Assembly: GCA_002347475.1 (NCBI GenBank)
Contig: DDXI01000053.1
Span: forward strand, 1 to 6,504
Reading direction: 5' to 3'
DNA: 6,504 nucleotides
Source of the DNA: Peptococcaceae bacterium UBA2264
GTDB lineage: Bacteria > Bacillota > Desulfitobacteriia > Desulfitobacteriales > Desulfitobacteriaceae
Within the stretch, counting starts at the first letter, position 1; every line of letters begins with the position of its first letter. Made by a program: the position numbers and the translations under genes. The notes under the pieces were generated by a model. That model did no database searches. It was not told the DNA's origin and saw nothing but the letters and a program-made list of their open reading frames with translations. Below are positions 1-5,497 of this stretch, in pieces.

Positions 1-27
1 CTGATAGATTAAAATCCTTCGTGCATA

Positions 28-195
28 TTAATTGCCTTGCGTTTTACCCCATTTACACGGCGCCGCAGCTGCTCTGCCTAAACGTTCATTCGCTAATGGC
101 ACAAGGCAGCAGTACAGATAGATAAGCAACTGTTTCAGCACATGCAGGACGCTGCAAGACTCAAGCTGTGGGGCTTCCTGTTCATTATTTTTCAC
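28..195 (-). CDS. Possible small protein of 55 aa, doubtful
   Basis: A minus-strand frame opens near position 247, with possible starts at GTG (195) or TTG (207), and ends at TAA at 30-28. The predicted protein has a polar N-terminus (KNNEQEAPQ), a hydrophobic cysteine-containing middle (about residues 17-34, including LLIYLYCC) and a basic tail ending CKWGKTQGN. The composition looks more protein-like than a random frame. However, neither start has a recognisable ribosome binding site and I do not recognise the family. It may be a real small gene, the 3' remnant of a larger gene, or chance. It is divergent from the small membrane protein at 464, so the repeat-rich DNA between them could serve both. 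Confidence 0.22.
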   Translation of the reverse strand: MKNNEQEAPQLESCSVLHVLKQLLIYLYCCLVPLANERLGRAAAAPCKWGKTQGN

Positions 196-270
196 AAGAA
201 AATTCAATCGTTTCGGATTCGGTCTTTGTGAAGAAATGCATAAAAATAATTATTTATGCAAGGCAGTTAA

Positions 271-330
271 TTCGAGTTATTTCGTGATGTATCGTGATAT
301 TTCGAGATATTCATAATATTTCGAAATAAA
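271..330. repeat. 10-bp-phased degenerate repeat with TTCG core
   Basis: Four consecutive 10-bp units start at 271, 281, 291 and 301: ttcgagttat, ttcgtgatgt, atcgtgatat and ttcgagatat. A further TTCG begins at 320, inside the perfect palindrome TATTTCGAAATA (318-329). The 10-bp period places each TTCG on the same face of the helix. The 12-mer atatttcgagat at 297-308 recurs exactly at 1621-1632, upstream of the oxidoreductase operon. I read this as a candidate protein-binding array; the factor is unknown. Confidence 0.45.
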
Positions 331-391
331 TGCCTGATATTTAAAGTCAGGGACTTTTCTTTTTCCTTGCTGATTATGCATTTTTTGCATA

Positions 392-400
392 TGATATAAG
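392..400 (+). promoter_or_regulatory. Extended -10 promoter candidate for the small membrane protein
   Basis: TG-A-TATAAG at 392-400 fits an extended -10 (TGnTATAAT) with one mismatch. No good -35 hexamer lies 16-18 bp upstream, which extended -10 promoters tolerate. Transcription would start near 407, giving a leader of about 57 nt before the ATG at 464. The TGCATA inverted repeat (375-391) occupies the spacer region, so a protein bound there would probably affect this promoter. Confidence 0.35.
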
Positions 401-463
401 AGTCGTGCAAAAGACCGAGAATTTATCTAAATAATACCTTTAGCAAGGAGAGAAAGAATACAT

Positions 464-664
464 ATGTCGGTATTTTATGAAGAACTTTTTTTATTGATGG
501 TAGGACTGTTATTATTGGGAGTCCTACTTTCTTTTGTTCTCCAAAACAAACCTAAGTTAAGCATTCTGGTAGGGTTTTCTTTTGCCAACCTGGCTAGCTT
601 GTGCGGACTGATCCTGGGGCCTATGCTCTTGTTGTCTATTCTGTCCCCTTTGTCAAGACAATGA
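464..664 (+). CDS. Small two-helix membrane protein, unknown function
   Basis: This is a 66-residue hydrophobic protein. Residues about 7-26 form one strong membrane segment (LFLLMVGLLLLGVLLSFVL). After a short polar turn (QNKPK, about residues 27-31), residues about 34-62 form a second. The tail ends SPLSRQ. No signal peptidase site, cysteine motif or catalytic motif is visible, and I do not recognise the family. The start at 464 is supported by AAGGAG at 445-450, although the 13-nt spacing is longer than usual. It is followed by insertion sequence debris and appears monocistronic. Its repeat-dense upstream region suggests regulated expression. The biased leucine-rich composition means that a spurious frame cannot be excluded, but the ribosome binding site plus promoter candidate favour a real gene. 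Confidence 0.55.
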   Translation: MSVFYEELFLLMVGLLLLGVLLSFVLQNKPKLSILVGFSFANLASLCGLILGPMLLLSILSPLSRQ

Positions 665-718
665 AATTCAATTCCTTAGTGAACCTTATATTCCCAATTG
701 ATAGGTGTTAACATACGG

Positions 719-988
719 TTACGCCGCTTTTCTTCCCAGGTAAACTTCTTTAGGAGTCATATAGTCATGTGTTTGATGGGGCCGTTCGGTATTATATTCT
801 TTTATGTATTCTCGGAGCCCGGTTCTCAATGCTTTGGGGGTCAGATATTCGTAGGGATAGATTCTCTCAGTTTTTAGACTCCTGAACCATCGCTCGATGA
901 TAACATTATCTACCCAACGACCCTTGCCATCCATGCTCTGTCTGATGTTAGCGGTTTTTAGATACTCCGTGTACTTTTCATTTCTCAA
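719..988 (-). pseudogene. IS3-family transposase orfB, C-terminal fragment
   Basis: The fragment encodes the end of an IS3-type DDE integrase. It retains the last catalytic acid in DNVIIERWFRSLK (E32 of the fragment) and the basic residue seven positions later (K39), both hallmarks of the IS3/retroviral integrase core. This is followed by the conserved tail REYIKEYNTERPHQ and a typical end, TPKEVYLGRKAA. The first two catalytic aspartates are absent, so it cannot be active. The TTG that opens the frame at 988 has no supporting evidence and only marks the deletion junction. A complete orfB is about 270-290 residues; fewer than 90 remain. Confidence 0.85.
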
Positions 989-1154
989 GAAATTCCTTTT
1001 TCCAGTTTCGTAACTGATTAGGACTCAACCCATGCTCGGCTGCAATGTCGCCGATCTGTTTTTCTTCCCTAAGAATCTCCAACACAATTTTCGTTTTGAA
1101 TTCAGCTGTAAATTGCCTTCTGCCCATTTGTGCGAACCTTCCTTTTCTTGACAT
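978..1154 (-). pseudogene. IS3-family orfA, N-terminal fragment
   Basis: The fragment begins at ATG 1154 or ATG 1127; the latter gives the usual MGRRQF start. It encodes a Tnp_1-type helix-turn-helix domain with recognisable phrases: RRQFTAEFKTKIVLEIL, IAAEHGLSPNQLRNWKKEF. It ends at TGA 980-978, right after LEK, whereas intact orfA proteins continue for about 40-50 residues with a coiled coil before the programmed frameshift to orfB. The loss of that part and the adjacency of orfB's 3' end show one internal deletion. The frame remains open upstream to 1286, but those residues do not look like orfA and are probably non-coding. Confidence 0.8.
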
Positions 1155-1263
1155 TTTCCTGTCTCTTATTATATCTGGCTCACTTAGAATTCCGAAATTT
1201 TTGTCTTGTTTCATGGGTCCATTATAGTTGTAGAGTACTCCCGGGTCGCCGTCATTATTCCAC

Positions 1264-1380
1264 ATGTTTGCTTTGGTCCACACCAATGAGTCTGAGCTTG
1301 CGGCTGTACTGCTGCTAATTGCGATCTTAAGAGTAGCACCTGCGGAAATAATCGTTCCATTTGGCGCAATCCTGGGATAG
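1264..1380 (+). CDS. Possible 38-aa hydrophobic peptide or gene remnant
   Basis: The frame is open from 1234 and ends at TAG 1378-1380, with an ATG at 1264. The C-terminal part (about residues 10-38, SELAAVLLLIAILRVAPAE... ending FGAILG) has the composition of a membrane-associated protein. There is no ribosome binding site before the ATG. It lies just beyond the IS3 remnant, so it may be the 3' end of a gene disrupted by that insertion. I do not recognise it, and chance remains possible. Confidence 0.22.
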   Translation: MFALVHTNESELAAVLLLIAILRVAPAEIIVPFGAILG

Positions 1381-1495
1381 ATTAGACAGGAACAACATGC
1401 AGTTCAGAGTATCCCTGGGTATATGTTTGTAGGAAAAATTAGATAAATAATGCAACTTTAGATTGGGTAAAAATAATTTCCCTACCATTAATGCG

Positions 1496-1504
1496 TGATA
1501 TAAT
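1496..1504 (+). promoter_or_regulatory. Extended -10 promoter candidate for the operon
   Basis: TGATATAAT at 1496-1504 is a perfect extended -10 (TGnTATAAT). No strong -35 is seen at the normal distance. Transcription from about 1511 would give a leader of roughly 300 nt before the ATG at 1813, long enough for leader-based control. It is the best vegetative-type promoter match that I found between the IS3 remnant and the operon. Confidence 0.4.
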
Positions 1505-1559
1505 TAACCGAAGGATTGCATGAAGACACTGACTGATTTGGACCTTTTTTATGAAATGA

Positions 1560-1577
1560 GTCAGTTAAGTAACTGAC
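1560..1577. promoter_or_regulatory. 18-bp palindrome, candidate operator or hairpin
   Basis: GTCAGTTA-AG-TAACTGAC is a perfect inverted repeat with 8-bp arms. In DNA it could be a dimeric repressor/activator site about 55 bp downstream of the promoter candidate. In RNA it could form a short hairpin. An extra ACTGAC at 1528-1533 could pair with the left arm instead, so two structures compete. No run of U follows directly, so it is not a terminator. Confidence 0.35.
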
Positions 1578-1769
1578 CAACCAGATCGGATTTTATTTAT
1601 ATATCTTTGGAGACATTAGTATATTTCGAGATGAAACACACAGGTAATGGATGCACCTTGACTATAAAGTCTTACAGAACCTTTTCTACGGGATAATTAT
1701 TACGTCAGGTGGGGCAATAAAGGATACGGATAAATCTTGTTATGTTAATGCTTGATTATTTGGATTTAT

Positions 1770-1797
1770 GCCGTTAAGTTGCAGCCGTTAAGTTGCA
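1770..1797 (+). repeat. Perfect 14-bp tandem repeat before the AOR start
   Basis: The unit gccgttaagttgca occurs twice with no gap (1770-1783 and 1784-1797). The second copy runs straight into the AAGGAGG ribosome binding site (1798-1804), which is 8 nt from the ATG at 1813. It may be a recent slippage duplication or a pair of binding sites for a regulator of translation or transcription. Confidence 0.8.
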
Positions 1798-1812
1798 AAG
1801 GAGGAGACCAAG

Positions 1813-3726
1813 ATGTCAAAATCCACAGGATATGCAGGACAGATACTGGAAATCAACCTCAATGAAAAAATCGCTGAGCGTAAGGATCTGAACAAAGAAT
1901 TCTGTATGAAGTATTTGGGGGGGATCGGCTTCAATGCCCGGATCATTTATGATGGGGTACCGGTTGGGATTGATCCCTTAAGCGAAGCAAATATTTTGGC
2001 TTTTAGTGCCGGTACCATGGTAGGAGCAACTTTCCCTACTGCCTCACGAACCGAGGTGTCCGCCAAATCACCTTTGACCGGACGATTCGGTACAGCTAAT
2101 TCAGGAATGTTTTTTGGTACCCAATTAAAAAATGCCGGTTTTGACAGTCTGATTATAAAGGGGCGGGCTGACAACACGATGTACCTTCTTATTGAAGATG
2201 GGGAGGTAAGTTATCTTGATGCGGCCGGCCTCTGGGGCAAGGACTCATGGGAGACAATTGATATTTTAAAAAAGAAATATTCTGGGTGTGAAGTGGCGGC
2301 CATAGGACCGGCCGGAGAGAATTTAGTGCGCTTTGCCTCTATTGAGAATGGATATTACGACGCCTGGTCCCGGACCGGTATGGGGGCTGTCATGGGATCC
2401 AAAAATTTAAAAGCCATTGTGGTACGCGGGACGCTGGGAATTCGGCCCCATAATGTTGAAAAATTTCTCGATGTCAGCTGGAAGGCCCGAAAGCTGATTG
2501 AATCATCGCCATTTTTCGTCCCTTTCAAAAGCTATGGCAGCATGAATGCAGCGATGCCTTATGGAAAATTTAATGCCTTGAACGCCAACAATTTCAGCCA
2601 GGGATGTCTGCCTGATTGGAAAGAAGATTTTGCACGTTCCAAGGTGGAGGAAATCACCAATGGACATATCGCCTGTCAATCCTGTATTATCGCCTGCGCC
2701 CATTGGGTTGAAATAAAAGAAGGTAAATATAAAGGTTTGAGAATGAAGGGCATGGAGGTAACGCCCATCGCATCATTTGGCTCCGGGTGTGGCATGAGCC
2801 TGGAGGCATCAGTAAAAGCGAGTGAAATGCATCAAAAATATGGCATGGACATGGTCAGCTCGAGTGGGGTTGTCGGTATGGCTATAGAACTTTTCAACCG
2901 GGGCATCATCAAAACAGAAGATATTGGTTATGAGGTGGCTTTTGGCGATGATGACGCCATATTGCGCTTAATGGATGATATTGCGTACCGCAAGGGGCTT
3001 GGAAACATACTAGCCGAAGGAACTTTGCGGTCTGCCCAGCATTTCGAGGATGGGGCCGCGAGTGCCATGCACGTTAAGGGTTTGGAAATACCAATGATAG
3101 ATCCGCGCGGGAGGACTTCCACCTGGAGTCTTGGCATTCTAACCAACATAAGAGGCGGTGACCATCTGCGCTGCCGCAATCCCATTGAGAACCTAAGGTA
3201 TAACGAAAATAAGTATAATTTCCAAAAGGAACGCTTTGGTTTTGACCGGCCAATGTATGACGCCCTTGATATGCCGGAGGATTTGAAACCAAAGGCGATT
3301 GATCTAGAAAATGATACGACGGATATTGCTGTTATGTCACGCTGGTCTGAAGATCTCATCAACCTTTTCAATTCACTGGGGATTTGTATAAGACCTCCTG
3401 TCGAACACAAAATCGGCCCCACAGTATTGGCCGAAGCCTATACTGCTTTTACGGGGATTCAAATAACGCCTGAACAGCTTATGCAATCAGCCGAAAGGAT
3501 CTGGAATCTGATGAAATTGTTTAACTTGCGGGAAGGGGAAAAACCGGAAGATTCGAAATTTCCCCAGCGCTTTTATAAAATAGAAGTGGGCGGCAAGAAA
3601 TTGGATGAAGTGCAGATGCAGGAAGTGCTAAGGCAATATTACCTCGAGAGAGGGTGGGATTCTGACACAGGGATTCCCACTGAAGAAAAATTGCGTGAAT
3701 TGGGGTTGGATACAATGCAGTCCTAA
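1813..3726 (+). CDS. Aldehyde ferredoxin oxidoreductase-family W/Mo-pterin catalytic subunit (AorB-like)
   Basis: This 637-residue protein has the full AOR fold. The N-terminal pterin-binding domain (about 5-208) carries FPTASRTEVSAKSPLTGRFG, GTANSGMFFG and the GAVMGSKNLKA signature (191-201). Domains 2-3 follow. The [4Fe-4S] ligands are C288, C291 and C295 plus C525 in LGIC. Other conserved sites are D346 (DMVSSSG), DPRG (430-433) and RGGDHL (447-452), where H451 probably matches the active-site histidine. In the AOR family two pyranopterins hold tungsten, sometimes molybdenum, and the enzyme converts aldehydes and acids using a low-potential electron acceptor. Departures are GMEVT at 313-317, where AORs usually have GPEYE, and N520 in place of the common aspartate before SLGIC. 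No signal peptide is seen, so it is cytoplasmic. AAGGAGG at 1798-1804 supports the start. BamB-like or other AOR-family substrates cannot be excluded. Confidence 0.93.
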   Translation: MSKSTGYAGQILEINLNEKIAERKDLNKEFCMKYLGGIGFNARIIYDGVPVGIDPLSEANILAFSAGTMVGATFPTASRTEVSAKSPLTGRFGTANSGMFFGTQLKNAGFDSLIIKGRADNTMYLLIEDGEVSYLDAAGLWGKDSWETIDILKKKYSGCEVAAIGPAGENLVRFASIENGYYDAWSRTGMGAVMGSKNLKAIVVRGTLGIRPHNVEKFLDVSWKARKLIESSPFFVPFKSYGSMNAAMPYGKFNALNANNFSQGCLPDWKEDFARSKVEEITNGHIACQSCIIACAHWVEIKEGKYKGLRMKGMEVTPIASFGSGCGMSLEASVKASEMHQKYGMDMVSSSGVVGMAIELFNRGIIKTEDIGYEVAFGDDDAILRLMDDIAYRKGLGNILAEGTLRSAQHFEDGAASAMHVKGLEIPMIDPRGRTSTWSLGILTNIRGGDHLRCRNPIENLRYNENKYNFQKERFGFDRPMYDALDMPEDLKPKAIDLENDTTDIAVMSRWSEDLINLFNSLGICIRPPVEHKIGPTVLAEAYTAFTGIQITPEQLMQSAERIWNLMKLFNLREGEKPEDSKFPQRFYKIEVGGKKLDEVQMQEVLRQYYLERGWDSDTGIPTEEKLRELGLDTMQS

Positions 3727-3735
3727 GGAGGGGCT

Positions 3736-4200
3736 ATGAATAAACAGATCATGATAGACGCTGCGAAATGTACTGGATGCGGACTATGCCAGGTGTTATG
3801 CTCTCTTAGCAAAAGCCATCAATTCAACCCTTCTTTGGCCAGAATTAAAATCTGGCGGGAAGAAACCAGGGGCGTTTTTATTCCCTTGACCTGTCAGCAA
3901 TGTGTAAATCCGCCATGCGTAAATGCCTGCTTAATGAACGTTATTTCTAAAGACCCAATTACAGGTGTTACGGTGCGCAAGACGGAGAACTGTATCGGCT
4001 GTCGGGCTTGTCAGATTGCTTGTCCGTTCGAGGCGTGCAGCTATGATCACTTATTGAACGTAGTCGTAAACTGTGACCAATGTGGGGGTAACCCGGCGTG
4101 TGTAAATATATGTCCCTTCGGTGCACTGCAGTATCTGCCCGTTAATGAAGCCCTCAATACCTGTCGGGATGCTGAGGCCGTCCGCCGAGCTAATTTATAA
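3736..4200 (+). CDS. Four-[4Fe-4S] ferredoxin-like electron-transfer subunit (AorA/HycB-like), copy 1
   Basis: This 154-residue protein has sixteen cysteines in four ferredoxin-type groups: 12/15/18/22, 53/56/61/65, 86/89/92/96 and 113/116/122/126. That is enough for four [4Fe-4S] clusters, as in the HycB/DmsB/AorA family. Two further cysteines (101, 143) are outside the pattern. No Tat or Sec signal is present, so it acts in the cytoplasm. Placed 9 bp after the AOR gene, with its AAGGAGG overlapping the AOR stop codon, it is probably translated together with AOR and passes electrons between the AOR cluster and the FAD protein encoded next. In known AorABC enzymes the AorA protein forms the electron relay, and in some cases a filament. 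Residue 66 is leucine where such proteins usually have proline after the last cysteine of the group (CLMNV rather than CPxGA). Confidence 0.9.
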   Translation: MNKQIMIDAAKCTGCGLCQVLCSLSKSHQFNPSLARIKIWREETRGVFIPLTCQQCVNPPCVNACLMNVISKDPITGVTVRKTENCIGCRACQIACPFEACSYDHLLNVVVNCDQCGGNPACVNICPFGALQYLPVNEALNTCRDAEAVRRANL

Positions 4201-4220
4201 GCTGGTGAAAGGAGTCAGGA

Positions 4221-5495
4221 ATGAGGAATATTGTTATTGCAGGCAATGGAGCAGCTGGGAACAGCGCAGCTGAGGCAATTCGCCGGCATAACCAAGAAGT
4301 TAAAATCGTTATGGTCGCCAAGGAGAATTTATCTGCATATTCAGCATGTGCTCTGCCTGACTACTTGTCAGGCTGGGTGGGCAGGGAACAGCTTTTTATT
4401 AAACAGGAGGCGGACTATGCCCGCCAAAGTATAGAAACCTTATGGGGACGTACCATAAACAAAATTGACACCCAACAACAATGCCTGGTAACCGATTGGG
4501 AAGAGGTCAAGTATGATCAGCTAATCCTGGCGACAGGCAGCCGGGCTATTATTCCGCCTGTGCCGGGAAGTGATCTTGTCGGTAATTTCGTAGTCAAGAC
4601 ATTAAATGATATAGAAGTTATCATACAACATCAACCTCAGCAGGTACTGGTGATCGGTTCAGGAAATATAGGTATAGAAGTTGCCGAGGCGCTGCATGGA
4701 ATTGGCTGCCAGGTAACCGTTGTCGAATTAATGGATCATATATTTCCCCGCCTTTTTGACCCTGAACCTGCCTCGTTGATTGAAAAAATGCTTACTGAGC
4801 ATGGCATTCGCGTATTTACCGGCGAAAAATTACTGGCAATCTCTGGTAAAGGCATCGTCCAGGAAGCTGCTACTGATCAAAGAACCATCAGGTGTAACAC
4901 GGTTATTTGGGCTGTGGGTGTAAAACAGAATATTGAATATGCCAAGGCAGCAGGAATTAAGATAGGAGACATGGGAGGAATACAAGTAAATAATAGGATG
5001 CGAACCAATATTGAAAATATTTATGCTTGCGGTGACTGCGTTGAGTCTTGGGATAGGCTGACAGGATCCAAGACTTTGAGTCTGTTATGGCCTAATGCCA
5101 AAAGACAGGGGGAGATTGCGGCCCTTAATTGCCTGGGGAACGACATTGAATACGATGGTGCGATTAGTATGGTGGTAGAGGACATTTTCGGGGTTACTGC
5201 CGTATCAATGGGTATGACTTCAAATGACCTGGGAGAGGGAGATATTGATATATTAGAGGAACAAGGCCTTAATCAATTCCGGCGGGTCTTATTAAGGAAT
5301 GATCAAATAATGGGAATGCAGGCTGTTGGTGTGACTTCCGGATTAGGCGCAGTCATGGCCTTAATGAAAAACAGGACGACCTTAAGTGAATTTCGTCATA
5401 TCATATCTGATCCTGATTTAAGGAGAAAGGTGCCCTGGTATTGGCCGGCCGCACGTCTTCTGGATGATTTTACAAATTGCAGGCAGGGGGAGTAG
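4221..5495 (+). CDS. FAD/NAD(H)-dependent pyridine nucleotide-disulfide oxidoreductase-family subunit (AorC-like)
   Basis: This 424-residue flavoprotein has two Rossmann folds. The FAD motif GNGAAG is at 8-13 and the NAD(P) motif GSGNIG at 146-151, with E169 at the end of the second strand, which favours NAD(H) over NADP(H). ATGSR (about 105-109) and YACGDC (268-273) complete FAD binding. Residues after about 300 form the C-terminal interface domain. YSACALPDYLSG places C43 where CoA-disulfide reductases and NADH oxidases carry their single redox-active cysteine; rubredoxin-reductase-type relatives lack it. The likely role is to exchange electrons between the polyferredoxin subunits and NAD(H), as AorC does in NAD-reducing AOR complexes. 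AAGGAG at 4209-4214 supports the start. It lies between two ferredoxin-like genes, 20 bp after one and 2 bp before the other. A separate disulfide or polysulfide reductase role is possible because of C43. Confidence 0.88.
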   Translation: MRNIVIAGNGAAGNSAAEAIRRHNQEVKIVMVAKENLSAYSACALPDYLSGWVGREQLFIKQEADYARQSIETLWGRTINKIDTQQQCLVTDWEEVKYDQLILATGSRAIIPPVPGSDLVGNFVVKTLNDIEVIIQHQPQQVLVIGSGNIGIEVAEALHGIGCQVTVVELMDHIFPRLFDPEPASLIEKMLTEHGIRVFTGEKLLAISGKGIVQEAATDQRTIRCNTVIWAVGVKQNIEYAKAAGIKIGDMGGIQVNNRMRTNIENIYACGDCVESWDRLTGSKTLSLLWPNAKRQGEIAALNCLGNDIEYDGAISMVVEDIFGVTAVSMGMTSNDLGEGDIDILEEQGLNQFRRVLLRNDQIMGMQAVGVTSGLGAVMALMKNRTTLSEFRHIISDPDLRRKVPWYWPAARLLDDFTNCRQGE

Positions 5496-5497
5496 AA

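Larger units (their letters stand above)
22..391. repeat. Five dispersed TGCATA/TATGCA hexamers
   Basis: The hexamer TGCATA, or its complement TATGCA, occurs at 22-27, 237-242, 255-260, 375-380 and 386-391. Two pairs form inverted repeats: 237-260 has 8-bp arms (TGCATAAA/TTTATGCA) around an 8-nt spacer, and 375-391 has 6-bp arms around five T. Such spacing is typical of sites for a dimeric DNA-binding protein. The last pair lies directly upstream of the extended -10 at 392-400. Confidence 0.45.
719..1154 (-). mobile_element. Internally deleted IS3-family element
   Basis: The minus strand carries the 5' part of an IS3-type orfA followed directly by the 3' part of an orfB. The rest of orfA and most of the orfB catalytic core are missing. 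The junction is at about 978-990, where the orfA frame meets TGA while orfB resumes in another frame. An intact IS3 element is roughly 1.2-1.5 kb, so several hundred bases have been lost. I could not find convincing terminal inverted repeats or a target duplication by eye, so the outer limits given are those of the coding remnants. Confidence 0.75.
1381..1812 (+). other. Non-coding upstream region of the oxidoreductase operon
   Basis: This 432-bp stretch has no convincing gene. It holds an extended -10 promoter candidate (1496-1504), an 18-bp palindrome (1560-1577), a copy of the 12-mer atatttcgagat (1621-1632) also found at 297-308, and a 14-bp tandem repeat (1770-1797) touching the ribosome binding site of the first operon gene. 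An 18-codon frame (1520-1576, starting MKTLTDL) has a weak AAGGA upstream but would begin too near the predicted transcription start to be convincing. Confidence 0.6.

Noticed and set aside
98..113. TGGCAC as a sigma-54 -24 element
   Set aside because: The -12 TTGC is absent at the required spacing. The same applies to TGGCGC near 1360 and to the GC-flanked T run at 375-391.
333..366. Possible intrinsic terminator (CCTGA...TCAGG followed by a T-rich stretch)
   Set aside because: The stem is only 5 bp with a 9-nt AT-rich loop and the T tract is interrupted, and there is no convincing upstream gene to terminate.
1..463. CRISPR array
   Set aside because: The repeats are 6-12 bp, degenerate and without uniform spacers, unlike CRISPR repeats.
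1045..1318. Plus-strand open frames of about 60 codons across the IS3 remnant
   Set aside because: They are antisense to the orfA fragment and show no domain or start signal.
1658..1663. TTGACT as a -35 box for the operon
   Set aside because: No acceptable -10 hexamer follows at 16-19 bp.
1511..1812. Molybdenum/tungsten cofactor riboswitch in the operon leader
   Set aside because: It would make biological sense, but I could not recognise its conserved core by eye, so it is not annotated.
2928..3422. A 164-codon open frame on the minus strand inside the AOR gene
   Set aside because: It is antisense to a well-supported enzyme gene, has no ribosome binding site or recognisable domain, and is a composition shadow. 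The other frames inside the operon genes (for example 1947-2177, 2503-2703, 3074-3292 and 5675-5860) were rejected likewise.
1813..4200. Identification as the benzoyl-CoA reductase pair BamB-BamC
   Set aside because: BamB is an AOR-family protein and BamC is ferredoxin-like, so the pair resembles it, but no other bam genes are visible and the adjacent FAD/NAD protein fits an AorC-type complex better. It remains a minor alternative.
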